From Panagrolaimus kolymaensis (taxonomy: Eukaryota > Nematoda > Chromadorea > Rhabditida > Panagrolaimidae): 64,000 bases of DNA. The stretch is from assembly GCA_028622995.1 (NCBI GenBank), contig JAJQJQ010000043.1, positions 2,108,001 to 2,172,000 on the forward strand, written 5' to 3'. Positions 35,347 through 47,157 of this stretch are shown piece by piece. Positions within the stretch are counted from its first letter, which is position 1. The number at the start of each line of letters is the position of its first letter. The translations under genes and the position numbers were made by a program. Under the pieces are notes generated by a model, which saw only the letters and a list, made by a program, of their open reading frames with translations, was not told where the DNA came from and ran no database searches.

Positions 35347-37536
35347 TTAAGAGGAAAACGAACCATCCAAGGCTTCATCACCAGAAAAGTTTTCAAACTA
35401 AAAAAAGGTAATTAAAAAAGTTAAAAACAAAATTAATCAAAACATACAGGTGGACCATGTGATGCATCACCTTCAACATAACTTTCATCATCAGAACTAA
35501 AATCTAAAAAAAGAATTAATTAATACTTGTAAACAAGATAAACAAGTTGCCATTCGTAACTACAAATAAGAAAAAATAAACAAACCGCTAATTGTTTCAT
35601 TTGAATCTTCTTCGGTTTCATCTGAGTCTGAATCTTCTGTATCATGAGTTTCATTTGAGTTTGTTTCGTTATGACCATCTTCAGAATTAAGCTTTTCTTC
35701 GGATCGATATTCTCCATATTCCATGACACCATTCAACCATGGATGAGAAAGTAATTCATCAGTAGATTTTCTTTGACTTGGAACAGTATTAAACATTTGA
35801 ATCAAGAAATCAATAAGCTCCTCTCGATCATCTTCATGCATTTGTAGTTTTTTAAATTTATTTTGTAAAAGTTTCTTGATTTGTTTTTCAGCTTTTTCAG
35901 AATTATATTTTTTGGTCGTATATTTCTTCATATAACCACGAGGATCTTTGAAATCTTTAAAATGACTTCGAGAAAACTTCCCAAACATTTTTCTTAATGA
36001 ACCGATTTCGCTAAAAGCAAATTTGAGAAACGTTTTGTTGGTTAAAATCACAACTATCTAGAAATCGTCAAATAAGAGTTTTTTTTATGAAAGTAAAAAC
36101 AAAGTTACTGTAACACCAAGGGACCATATATCATGAGATTGAAGCAAAGTAGCGCCAAAACAGTATTCTGGAGGACGAAAACCATAAGTACCTGTAGGAC
36201 TTTCTCTTCCTTCTTTCTGAAAATATGTGAAATTTATAAATGATATAAATTTATAAGAACCTTACCATAACATTTCCAAAATCAATTAATTTAAAGATCA
36301 ATTCGGTTTCATCCTTAAGTTCCAGCTTTGATACTTCAGCAAATTCTTTTTCCAACAACTTTCCATTTTTATTTACATCAAATTTTGAGGTGTCACATAC
36401 CATTCGAAGCAATGGAAGAATTTTTCCCGATTTCATAAATCTAACCATTTTCCCAAATTCTTGGCGCAAACTTACTTGAGAAACACGTGGAGCAATGTTG
36501 TCGAGTTTGATATCACTGTGAACAACTTTTAGATCGTGAAGAGTTTTAAGTGCCATTAGAATATGTTTTGCAATCTTTTTGACAATCGAAATTGGCAAAC
36601 CACCACGTTTTGCATGTTCTTTCACCAACGTATTAAGATTTTTTCCCATTGGTTCATAAATAGCAACAAAAGCATCACGTGCACCATAATGAAGGACGAA
36701 ATATTCATAGAAGCGTAATATATGAGGATCGGTTATAGTTCGTTCAAGTGTCTATAAATAAGTGTTCAATTACAAAAAAATTTAAATTATCAAAGAATAT
36801 TATGAATTCCAAATTCTTCGAAGCTGCTTCGCCATAAAAATAAACCTTTTTCAAGGTATTTAAGCAGGCTTGATTGGTTAAATCCATTTTTAGTTAAAAA
36901 ATTAAACTTACATTAACTTCTAACATTGTAATACGATTTCCATATTTAAAAACTTTTGCAACTTTGATTTCTTTGGTTTTCATATCAATGACGAGCCAAA
37001 CAACCGAAAATCCACCATATCCAATTTTACAGATAACACAATATTCATTCTTCGTTCTAAAAAATATATTCGTACATAGTTATAAAAAAAAAATCAACAA
37101 CTTACTTATTGCTTTTTATTTTGCTACCCATATCAAGCTTGAAAATTGTATTTGTATTAAATTGTCTTACATCTTCTCGAATATTTTGATTAAAAAGGTC
37201 CAAACTATGATTGATACATTCTACCGTAATTCTACTAACCAATATACATTTACTAAAATTATTTAGCCAATTATAAAAAAAGATCAATAAAATTTAAAAA
37301 ATTTACTTTTGATTTGTTAAAATTGTTTTATCTTCTTTCGATGAATTTGATTGATCAGGTTGAAGCGCTTAAAATTAACAAATAATTATTAAATATAATT
37401 TATAATATTTTTCTTTAAATATCTTACCAGAAGGAATGTCAGCTGCTATCAAATTTTCTTTTGTTGTTGGTTCATCTCCAATTTCACTTTGAGGTTCAGC
37501 AGGTTCATCATTCTTACTTCTCGTATTATAGCTCAT
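35347..37536 (-). CDS. SRPK-like serine/threonine protein kinase
   Basis: Nine exons: 37536-37428, 37367-37307, 37252-37106, 37056-36912, 36751-36266, 36216-36109, 36057-35586, 35503-35448 and 35397-35347; all phases agree, about 544 residues. Kinase landmarks: glycine loop IGYGGFSVVW (~117-126), VAK lysine ~140, catalytic loop HSDIKLDNI (His ~232, Asp ~234), a ~70-residue insert, DFG at ~311-313, and TGTYGFRPPE with HDIWSLGV in the C-lobe, then a basic segment and an acidic S/D/E-rich tail. The GxGxFSxVW loop, the insert after the catalytic loop and the acidic tail point to the SRPK group, which phosphorylates SR-type proteins, but the catalytic loop and activation segment are divergent, so the substrate is open. 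The first 100 residues are polar and unrecognised. It sits between two copies of a direct repeat, antisense to vab-8. Confidence 0.7.
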
Positions 37537-38285
37537 TTCATAAAATACTGTAATAACACAATTTCGTAAAATTAATATCAATGAATAAATATTTTGCCGT
37601 ATTTTGTAATTTAAGAAAAAAATGGAAAATTGATATACAAATTTTACTTTCAAAAAATTCCAAAAAAATTGTTGAAATTTTTCTTATCATTTTTTTTTTG
37701 GTTTCAAAACTTTGCCTTACATCGAAACATCGAAATTACTTTTCGGAGCTTTAATAAATTTGTAAACTTTCGTTAAAATAATTTTATAAATATATTTTTC
37801 ACCAAAAATAATTATTAATTTCTGTCTTTTTCGTACCAATATTTTGCGGGATTTGTTTCAATAGCAAAAACTTTATTACCTAACTATTTTTTATTATTGC
37901 ATATTTTTTCCATTTATTTTTTATCATAAACGCGCACTTCATTTTTGTTGTTGTTTTTTTCTATCATCTTCATTGCAATCTCTCTTTTATTGGAGCCACA
38001 CCTAATCAAATTAAATTTTTCTTTTTCTCTTTCATTTAAAATTTTGGTGAAACCAATAATTGTGGCCTCCATCTATTACATCTATCTTCGACGACTCCTT
38101 TTCACCTTTCTAATTATCTATTTTATTTTTATTTTTATTTTTATTTTTTAAACCGGTCAAACCTGTCTTCAAAAAATGAAAGAAAAAAAAACGTTATTAC
38201 TTTTTTTACTCCTTTTTTACTTTCTTTAGAGTTTTAAACTGCTTCACATTTTTTGTCCCATATTAAAAATTATTTTCTTGCCAAA
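37537..38285. other. Upstream region of the kinase, no gene seen
   Basis: AT-rich, no exon or RNA gene recognised. One isolated TTTTAAACTG at about 38236. Probably contains the kinase promoter. Confidence 0.4.
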
Positions 38286-38755
38286 CGAAAAAATAAAATA
38301 ATGTTGTTGCTTTCTTTTACTTTTCTTATTTTTGGCTGAAAGAAAAGAAAAAAATTAATAAATATGTCTCTGTCAGTCGTCTTCTTCTTTAATGATTTTG
38401 TTGTTTATTTTTTTGGGGTCTTTTTTTCCAAAATCTTTGAATCACTTTTTCTCTTTTTTAATTTTTTTTAAATGTTTATGTTTATCATTTTTTATCTTTA
38501 AAAATATTTGTTTTATCAAGTCCTTTTTTTTGTTTGCCTAACTCATCTTTAAATTTTCCATGTCTTTTTTTAAATTTGAGATTTCCCAAATTTTTGTTGA
38601 GACCTTTTTTATCGATGGTCCAATTATTTCCTCTTTTTATGCTTTATGTGCACAAAACCCGTCCGGTCTTTATTTTTTTGTTGTACTTTTTTTTAAAAAT
38701 GACAAGATTTTATAAAATATTTTGTAATGAAAGAAAAATATCTTTAAAAAAATTT
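38286..38755. repeat. Direct repeat copy B
   Basis: Second copy of the 34603-35060 sequence, same orientation, about 3.7 kb away, so the two copies bracket the kinase gene. Identity is high through the middle and decays after the TTTTATAAAATATT word at both right ends. No open frame shared in a way that suggests a protein. Confidence 0.85.
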
Positions 38756-39084
38756 AAGCAAAAATTATTTTGCGATTGAGCCATTCTTTCGAGGAAAAAA
38801 ACAATCGATCATTTTGTTCGCAAAAAATTTTAATATCACTTTCTTTAATTATTTTTATGAAAGTTTACCAAAAATGGATCAATAAAGGGATTTTTAATTT
38901 TGGTGAAAAATGAAATAATCAGACAATCTTTCTTTAATAAAAAAAACAACAACTTTTTGTCAAGCTTTTTTTTATCTTCAAATTTACTGTCATTTTTTCA
39001 TTTTGCGGTCGTCAAATTATTTTACATGTGTTTTTGTAGCTTTTAATTCTCATCCAAAAATATACAAACAAACTTTTATAGATC

Positions 39085-40144
39085 ATGAGTAATTTAACAA
39101 AACTTTATAGTCCATCTGAATGGAATCATAAAGGAAAAGATTCTCAAGAGGTAACAACACAACTGCCACTCAGCAACCTAATTTCCATAAAAAAATAATG
39201 GTTAAAATAAAATTATAGGTAATTAAAGAATTTTGTGAAGTCGTGGAAAAATCATATGAAGAAGCTAAAAAGAAAATTATTGCACTTCGAGATGTGGATT
39301 ATGGCCCACAAAAGCTTGATATTTGGGGCGCCAATTCTCATGATGCCACTCATGTATTTGTTTATTTTCATGGTGGTTATTGGCAAGAAGGATCTAAAGC
39401 TGATGTTGGACCTTTAATTGATTTAGTTGTAAATGGAGCTGGAATTCCATGTGTTTCTGTTGGCTACGATATGGCCACTCATAAACCTCTCAAAGATGTG
39501 GCAGAACAAGCTTTGATTGCATTGAAATTTATTCAAAATCGTTTTACAAATGCAATTTTTACTGTTTCTGGACATTCAGCGGGAGCTTTTTTAGCTGCCC
39601 ATGCTGTAAGCCATTTAGAAGATTCACGAAGGATTAAACAAGTTATTCTTATTTCGGGAATATACAACCTTGAAGAATTTGCTCAAACTCCAATGGGACA
39701 AAAAATTCAGTAAGCTTTTTACCACAAAAAATAGTTTGGAAACTGATTTTGAAAATATCCAAATTGTAATTTTTAGTTTACGAGAATCTGAAGCAAAAGA
39801 ACTAAACATTTGCCCAAAAAAGCTTGGAACAGCAATGTATCGACGAAGAGTAACAATTTTCATCGCAGAAAATGATTCACCCAAATATCATCAACAAGCT
39901 ACGGAACTTCAAAAGGGCATCATTGAAGCTTCTGAAGAAATGGTTGAATGTGAGCTTCTTGTAAGTACATATATCAGCATCGATAAATAAAAAATATTTT
40001 TTAATAATAACCAAAAAATAATATTAATAATTGAATTTTTTTAAGCTCATTCGCGATGATGATCACTTTTCAATCATTCAAAATATGCTCGATCGAAGTT
40101 GTGATCCTGCTCGACATCTTTTACGTCGCCTTCGATTTTTCTAA
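39085..40144 (+). CDS. Arylformamidase (kynurenine formamidase)
   Basis: Four exons, 39085-39150, 39219-39709, 39777-39960 and 40046-40144, give about 279 residues, a normal length for the AFMID family. Alpha/beta-hydrolase hallmarks are present: oxyanion motif HGGYW (~73-77), nucleophile elbow GHSAG (Ser ~142), a likely acid Asp ~219 (AENDSP) and histidine ~254 in DDDHF near the C-terminus. The family hydrolyses N-formylkynurenine to kynurenine and formate in tryptophan breakdown, in the cytosol. C. elegans has paralogues (afmd-1, afmd-2); I cannot tell which this matches. A good acceptor, TTTTATAG, ends at 39081, three bases before the ATG, so the mRNA may be trans-spliced there. An ATAA-type poly(A) signal follows at about 40187. 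Confidence 0.85.
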
Positions 40145-40184
40145 TTACTTTTGTTTGATGTTTTTTTTATATGTAAACGCCAAA

Positions 40185-40222
40185 TTGAATAAATAAATAA
40201 ATAAATAAATAAATAAATAGAG
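40185..40222. repeat. (AAAT)n microsatellite
   Basis: About nine tandem AAAT units directly downstream of the arylformamidase stop codon; it also supplies several overlapping AATAAA poly(A) signals. Confidence 0.9.
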
Positions 40223-40614
40223 TTAATAAATAATACTTGACTTTGCAAAGCAAAAAAAAATAAGTAAATAGCCTTCTTGGTTTAACAGAAACACACTAAA
40301 CAATTTTTTTAAAAGTAAACTTTGGAGAAACTAGTACTCATAAGAAAGGATGGTGCAATGTTCATTATTATCAAACAAATTCATAAACATTACAAAAAAA
40401 ATTAAAGAGTTTTTCCATTAACAAAAAACAGTTTTGCACCATTGAATTACGATATTTGTGCCTTCACATTATTTTTGGACTCTTACCACGAGAAAAAATG
40501 CCCAATGTTTGATTGGTTTTTTTTGCCTAAACTTTTTTTTCGTAGCAACTTTTTCTTTCTTTTGATGTTTTGCTGTTGCTGCTTTCACTTTAGTTTATTT
40601 ACAAAAATATTATA

Positions 40615-41477
40615 ATGTTATTATCTCGTCATTTAAAAATATGTTTATCATCTTCACGTTACATGGAACGAACAAAACCAAAACCTGGGTATGTAGCTTT
40701 TTTCTTCGTACATTTTTTTGATAGTTACTTTTTTTCAGAAAGCCTCCAATACTTCCGCCATCAAAACAAGTGCTATATAAAGTTGTACATCCACCATGGC
40801 AAGAACCAAGTAATGTTCAAGATCTTCTATGGCGTCGACATGCTTACAATAATGCTGTCATTTCGTTAAGAAAAGTTTTCAAAGAAGAAATTGAAGCCAA
40901 AGAAGCCGCTGGTGCTGGTATTGAAGCGATGAAAGCTCTTGAAAAGGAAGAATTTGATTCATTAATTCGTGAAAACGATAGAAGAAATCTGCAAGGAGCT
41001 TTTAGACGGTATGTTTGTAACACTTCTTTTACTATTATTGTACATATTCCTTTTATAGCCTAAAACAAGAAAAGGATGAATATGAAAAAATGAAAGCTGA
41101 ATTCCTCGATGATATTGAAAAACGCCTTAAAGCTGAAGCTCAAACTGCTGAAGAAAGTGAAATCGACGTTAAGAAAATAATTGTATGTTTAACCGTTTGT
41201 ATTTCTCCTTTATCTTATGCCTATGTTTTTGCAGGAAGAATCAGCATTATTCGTTAACAAAGAAAACTTGGAAGAAAAGTTAAAAGAAGCTTTGGATACT
41301 CCTGTCGTCTTTGATTACTGCATCGATCTCAATGGAAATAAGTTCTATGATCCACTTCCAATGAAATATGTTGAAGGCACGCCAACACGTCAAAAAGCTA
41401 GAGTATTCGACCGAACACTTATACCATCAAGAAATATTGAACCAACTGTTCCTAAAGAAGTTCAAAGTAATGTGTAA
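40615..41477 (+). CDS. mrps-26: Mitochondrial small ribosomal subunit protein mS26
   Basis: Four exons, 40615-40688, 40739-41008, 41059-41182 and 41235-41477, give about 236 residues. The N-terminus is basic, hydrophobic and free of acids (MLLSRHLKIC...), a mitochondrial import signal. It continues with a KPxILPPSKQ segment and a long charged, alpha-helical middle rich in E, K and A, as in MRPS26. The protein is a structural component of the mitoribosomal small subunit. It is the first gene of a tight same-strand trio: pen-2 begins 167 bases after its stop. A poly(A) signal AATAAA lies at 41513-41518 followed by a T-rich stretch. Assignment rests on size, composition and remembered family pattern, not an alignment. 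Confidence 0.75.
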
Positions 41478-41639
41478 AATGTATTTATTAACTATTTGTT
41501 GTTATATTATTGAATAAAGTACATTTAATTGTTTTTTGTTGTTGTTGTTTCATGTATCTTTCATTTTTATGTCGTTTCCTTCGAATCACTTATCTTACTT
41601 ATAACAAGCTTTAAAAGTTGTTTTTGTACATAAAATTTT

Positions 41640-41641
41640 AG
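41640..41641 (+). promoter_or_regulatory. Probable trans-splice acceptor for pen-2
   Basis: AAAATTTTAG ends here, 3 bases before the pen-2 ATG. The preceding gap holds AATAAA (41513) and a T-rich tract, the arrangement expected where one polycistronic transcript is cleaved and the downstream message capped with a spliced leader. Confidence 0.6.
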
Positions 41642-41644
41642 TGA

Positions 41645-42047
41645 ATGATTAAATTGAGTAAACTTCAGGACATTGAAAAAGTGCGCCTCTGCCGCCAATA
41701 CTTTTACAGTAAGCCAACTATTGTTTTGCCTTCTTTCTCTTACCTGTTCCAATTTTAGTCGGATGTATGTTTCTTCCAATCGTTTGGTTGGTTAACTTCT
41801 GGTGGTTCTACGAGTATGCATATCGAAGACCTGAGTTTCCTGGTCAAAAATTGATCAAAAAATGTAAGTTTTTTTCTTGTTTTTATTCCTCTCTTATTTT
41901 GAGTCATTTACAGACATCAAACTTTCTTTCCTTGGATACATAGCATGGATGGTAGCTCTTCTTGCATGGAATGTTTTATTCCATCGTTATCGTACTTACT
42001 TCAAGGAATATGCTGATTATTTAACCTTTGTGAATATTTTTGGTTAA
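41645..42047 (+). CDS. pen-2: Presenilin enhancer 2, gamma-secretase subunit
   Basis: Three exons, 41645-41708, 41759-41863 and 41914-42047, give exactly 100 residues (human PEN-2 has 101). The sequence keeps the family pattern: an LCRQYF segment near the N-terminus, FLPIVWLVNFWWFYEYAY in the first hydrophobic hairpin, a basic linker, a second membrane segment (SFLGYIAWMVALLAWNVLF) and a C-terminal DYLTF close to the conserved DYLSF. PEN-2 completes the gamma-secretase complex and triggers presenilin endoproteolysis, needed for Notch cleavage. The start is fixed by an acceptor 3 bases upstream and by length. Situated between mrps-26 and dif-1 on the same strand. Confidence 0.92.
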
Positions 42048-42175
42048 AAGTAAGTTTCAGAAGCTGCGAACACTAAAGCAAGTGTGATCGCTCACATTTT
42101 TTCATTTGTTTCCCAAGTCAATAGAAATTTGCATCGTTCCATTTCTTTTGCTTCATTTTAACATTTTCACTTTTT

Positions 42176-42177
42176 AG
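42176..42177 (+). promoter_or_regulatory. Probable trans-splice acceptor for dif-1
   Basis: CACTTTTTAG ends here, 129 bases after the pen-2 stop and 56 bases before the first ATG of dif-1; no ATG lies between acceptor and start. Confidence 0.55.
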
Positions 42178-42233
42178 GTTTGTTTATTATTGCTGGTGAA
42201 AATTTGAACGCATTCAACGACGAACGAAAATTT

Positions 42234-43265
42234 ATGTCAAATACAAACTTCATAGAAAATTTCGTTGCTGGTGGAGTTGGTGGATTTTTCTCTGCTGTAG
42301 CTGAGCATCCATTTGATACAGTAAAAGTTCGACTTCAAACTATGCCAATATTGCCTGATAAAAATGGACAAATGTATACTGGAGCTTTGGATTGTGCGAA
42401 AAAAACTGTCAAAAATGAAGGATTTCGTGTATATTGTTTCTTTGGAATAATCGAGTCAAAAAAAACTTTTTTATAACCATTTTGATTGATTGAAAACCAT
42501 TCTTCGAAACTAATCTCTTAATTTTTAGGCTTTTTATAAAGGAATGTCAACACCTCTTTTTGCTGAAATACCTTTATATGCAACATTTTTTGGTGCCGTG
42601 GGAATTGGACGATGGCTTCAACAACCTCCTCCTCCTGGTGAAAACTTTACTTTTATTCAAAATTTATTTACTGGAGCATTTGCTGGTCTATTTACATGTG
42701 TTGTTGAAGTGCCAACTGATCGAATCAAATGTGTATTACAAGTTCAATCTGCAGGAAACTTTACAAAATATGATGGTCCTTTGGATGCTTTTAAGAAACT
42801 TTATAAAGAAGGTGGAATACGAAACCTTTATCGTGGAACTGGAGCTACTATTGCAAGAGGTTTTGCTTTTTAGTTTAGCTGTTAGCTTTTAACAAGTGTG
42901 TTTTAGAAATACCATTTTCTGGCCTTTACATTGCTGTTTATGAATACCTCAAATATCGTTTTTCCATTGACAAAAATCAAGCAACATTATCTCCAATTGC
43001 ATCTTTATTCGCTGGTGGTTTTGCTGGTGTTGCATCATGGTCAGTATCAATTCCACAAGATGTAATCAAATCTCGTCTTCAAACATCTCATGGAAGCAGA
43101 TATCCTAATGGTATGAGAAGTGTTATCCAAGAAATAATGAAACATGAAGGATTGAAAGGCTTTTTCCGTGGTTATGCACCTGTTTTGCTGCATGCTTTTC
43201 CTGCTAATGCCGCATGCTTCCTTGGAATTGAATTAACATTGAATATTTTTCGTGCTTTTTCATAA
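42234..43265 (+). CDS. dif-1: Mitochondrial carnitine/acylcarnitine carrier (DIF-1)
   Basis: Three exons, 42234-42428, 42529-42859 and 42907-43265, give about 294 residues, normal for the SLC25 family. All three carrier repeats are present with their signatures: HPFDTVKVRLQ, VPTDRIKCVLQ and IPQDVIKSRLQ. The PANAACFLGIE block near the C-terminus and the second-repeat DRIKC are typical of the carnitine/acylcarnitine transporters (SLC25A20), C. elegans DIF-1, needed for maintaining differentiated tissue in embryos. It acts in the inner mitochondrial membrane, exchanging acylcarnitines for carnitine. Third gene of the presumed operon; a poly(A) signal AATAAA lies at 43295-43300. Confidence 0.9.
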
Positions 43266-43581
43266 CGATTTTTTTATAACCATTGTATTTAGTAAATAAA
43301 TTATTTTTAAAACTGTTTTTTGTTTTGTTTAGTTTGTGTGTATCCTTAAATCAGCCAACATTCAAAGCAAGTATCTCTTCTTTTTCTAATTCACAATTAA
43401 GATTTCATCTCATTTAAAACGTACAGGAGGGAGACGTGAAAGAAATGGCGATGTTTCAATTACTAATGATAAATTTTGCAAAGGGTTAATAAAGATGTTA
43501 AGTAAGGTTCAGTATGATAACAACTAAATTTATTGAAACAAATAACAAACAAGAAACAACAAACATAAAAGTAAACAAAAT

Positions 43582-44392
43582 TTACGATGAAGAAGATTTA
43601 TGCCATTTTGTAAAAGATGTAAAAAAATGACTGGATCTAAAGGCGTTGATATGATTTTCTTTTTCAAGAGTTGCACCAAATGGAATTAGATCATAGATAT
43701 TGAAGGATAATGAATTGGAGAGATGAAAAATGCAGAAACTAAAACATAATGATTTAAGCTTTGGACCAAGGGTTTAAAAATAAAACTTACTGAAATCGAT
43801 CAAGATGAGTTAAAGATTTGATAAAGTCCATAAAATCTTCCATTGAACAATCTGAATGAATACCAGCAGTACATCCAAATCTCTTTAAACCAGGTGGCAT
43901 AATCATTTTCAAATCATCCAATTTGATACTTCGAACATTCAGAATAAGTCGTTTACATGAATCGAACGTAAACGGTAAAGATTGAAGATAGCGAGCATCA
44001 GTTTCGATATGTTTGTTTGCCCAATTTTCAATTTGAATAAAGCTATGAACATCCAATTTCTTTTTCATTGATGATGATGATAGATTAGATTCAGAGATTC
44101 CACGACAAAATTCATTTTCTCTGCAAAAACATGAAAGAGTATATTTGCAAATTGAGATATCATCATTTTCGATTACAGCTTTTTCAATAATATGGCATCG
44201 TTTTACGAGATTAGTGGTTGCTGCATTGATTTTAGAAAATGTCTTCAAAGTTGTTGGATCCAAGATTTCTGCAAAACGCTTTTGACAAACATATGGAAAA
44301 TCAGGAAAGTTGAAAGTTTCTTTTTCATCGAAATTTGATTCCATAAAAGCAGCCGACAAAGAAGCATCATTCATATTTGAAAGAGAATCCAT
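43582..44392 (-). CDS. F-box-like protein, nematode-specific type
   Basis: Two exons, 44392-43791 and 43738-43582, joined through a split codon, give about 252 residues. Residues ~28-66 (FPDFPYVCQKRFAEILDPTTLKTFSKINAATTNLVKR, cited here only by its ends F28 and R66) resemble an F-box: an amphipathic opening, an L/F-rich middle and an N-x-L ending. The rest has leucine-containing segments like the degenerate repeats in the expanded nematode F-box families, which serve as substrate adaptors for SCF ubiquitin ligases. No other domain is evident. Convergent with dif-1. The F-box call is by pattern only. Confidence 0.5.
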
Positions 44393-44794
44393 ATTTTAGA
44401 AGCAAGAAAAAAAGAGAGAATCTGAATTTGAGAAGCAAAAATAAAAGTTTTTGAATGAATCACGAAAGTAAAAATTTCAAAGTCACACAAAAAAGAAAGT
44501 GTGTGACCTTGATTGTGAAAAAGCCTCTCAGAGCTCAAAAATAAACAAAGCGCCATTGATAGCTGCTTTCTTCAAAGGTTATTAAAATGGCAGCGATTTT
44601 TATAAAACCATTCTTCTTTATTTTTATTATTTTAAATCAAAAAGGAAAAATATACAACAAAAAATAATTAATTATTTGAAAACTACAAACAGAAAATATT
44701 TTTTTTGTAACAAACAAATAGGATTTCTTTTTTGAGGTTTAAACTTGGAACTTCAAAACAAAAAATAGCTTCTTTTTTTCACCGTTTTTTAATT

Positions 44795-47157
44795 TCATTT
44801 AGTTACATTCATTTTAGCGGTAAACCTTCGACGATTTAATAAAAATAATGAAATCGATGCAATTAATAAAGTAATAATATTACAAATAACTAAAATTATA
44901 AATGCTGTTCTACCGTAGCTTTCTTCGTTGCATGCGTTGTTTGATGTTGACAATAATTTGGGAGATGGAGAAGCTAAAAAGCATTTTTTTTTGTTTTGGT
45001 TATTAAAAAATCTGAAGACAAGCAGCTTACTTTCATAATGAATTATTGGTGAAATCACTGCTGCTGGATGATTATGTGGATGTGGAGGAAGTTGTTGTTC
45101 AGGTGGAAGAACTAAAGCTTCCCTTTCATCTTCTTCCATTATTGGCTCATCTTGAAATTTATTTTCTTCTTCTGTTGCCGTTTCTTGATTTGCTGTTTTT
45201 GTTATTGGTTGAAGCATTTGAATATTAATTCGATGATTATTATTATTATTTCGTTGTAAATCACGAAATTGACGAAAATTTGTACTTGAATTAAGCATTA
45301 ATTCGTGGACCCCATTTCGAAGGCTACTAAATCGTTTGCCTCTTGAAGCAGCAGATTTTTTTCCATTTGTTTTTCCACAAGCTGGTGGAACAGAATTTTT
45401 ACACATTATATCATTTTTTGGACACATATATAGCAAACAATTAAAATACATTTTATTTGAATCAGAAAATTTGAAGACTTTACTTTGAGCATAAACCAAA
45501 TTTAAATTTGCGTCATAAGTTAGTTCGGGCATGATTGATGGATCTTTCGAGCATCTGAAATAATAAACTTTTTTAGTTTCGTAATTTTTAAGGGTCAAAA
45601 TTTTTTGGATCATTTTTAAGCTTTTTTTAGAAACTTTAATAATTCTTAATAAGTTTTACTAAAACTAACCCATTTTCATCAATCAACATATATCTTCGAT
45701 TTGCTCCATCATGAACATAACATTCATAAACTTTAATAGCATATGTATGAGTTTCACATTTCCATTCATGATAAACTTTATCTCCAAGTTGAGCATTCTC
45801 AGCTGTTGGACCTCCCAATGAATTAATGTGTAATGAATAATGACAATTTGGAGTATTATTATCTCCAATTAAATATGTTTTTGCATATGGCGCAATTTCC
45901 ATCACAGTTCCAACTGAATTTTCATAGGCAAAATAACGGCAAACTAGATTATAAAGCTGAAATAAGAAAAAAATAATTAAATATTAGTTATTATTCAATT
46001 TTTTTTAGGAATCATTAAGATTAAAAGTTTGATAAATAAAAAAATAATGTTTTTTGATTCAATAATGAAAAGACAAAGCTTTTATTATTAAGAATTTGTT
46101 CAAAAAAATTTTTCCGCCAATAAGAAAGCTTACAGTAGCCTTTTTTGATACTCTAGACAAAATATTTAAAGTTTGCGTCACATTTTTTTCTTTCTTTTTT
46201 GATTTAATAAAAATTTTACTCATTTTTTTTCAAGTCTTTGATTGGCAAAATTCTGTCGTATGCTTTTTTTCGATGCTGCGAGGTTTAGTAAATGATGGTT
46301 AACTTACTTCATCATCTTCAGTCATTCTTGAATGATCGTATGAAACTACAACATTTAAAGTATATTCAATTCCAGCGTTTGGATAAGTCTAAAAAATAAT
46401 GAAAAAATTTTTTTGTCAAGACTTTTAGTGTCAGACGACTTACTAATCGCTTAGATTTAATTCCGCATGGCATAAATTGTAATGGCAATTCAAACTTGCT
46501 TTCATCTTCGGACTAAAAAAATTTAAATATGGGATTAATAAATGCTTAAAAAAGTATTTGTTTTCTTACATTTGCTATGTATCGAACGCAACTTGGATCA
46601 TCCTCAAATCGACTAGCAAATATTCGGCCACCAGAGAATTGACCTTTATTAAATTCAATTCCTATCGAATTTTCACTGCATAAAACATGAGGGGAAGCTA
46701 AAAACAATTATTAATAATTATTTATATTTTAATTTAGCAACGTGGCTTCAAAAAATCCACTGGATTCGAATTTTTTTGGAGTTTTTGGTTCGCAGAAAAA
46801 AATGCAAACAGAAAAGTTTTTATTAAATTTTGTTTCATTTTTTTCCAATTTTTATTTATTATTTTGTTTCTCAAAAAAAACTCATAAAATAAAATACTTA
46901 CATAATCGATTATTTGAAGATGGTTGAGAAAATCGAATGTTGCTTTTATTGTTCCATTTTTTTATTTTTGTTTGAAATGGATATGGCACGTGCTAAAAAA
47001 ATGCTTTTTATACAACAACAAAAAAAATTAATAATAAAATAAAACAACTAACAAATACTGAATTTGTTTCTAATTCTCCTTGTTTAAATCCTCCTAATGT
47101 TATTGAAGTTATTGGCGTGGAAGATAAACATAATAATAATAATATTATCATCAACAT
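44795..47157 (-). CDS. Cuticlin-like ZP-domain transmembrane protein
   Basis: Eight exons: 47157-47053, 46992-46902, 46697-46570, 46512-46444, 46388-46308, 45956-45670, 45554-45031 and 44973-44795; about 487 residues with consistent phases. It begins with a signal peptide (MLMIILLLLCLSS). The middle is a zona pellucida domain: regularly spaced cysteines, a TLNVVVSYDHS strand, the LVCRYFAYENSVG stretch and a C-terminal ZP half ending in paired cysteines (CLLYMCPKNDIMC). A dibasic furin-type site RGKR (~325-328) follows, then a Q/N/P/E-rich spacer, a membrane helix (~452-474) and a short basic tail. This is the exact order in nematode cuticlins, which are cleaved, secreted and polymerise in the cuticle, for example in alae. 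I cannot pick the C. elegans orthologue. Confidence 0.88.
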
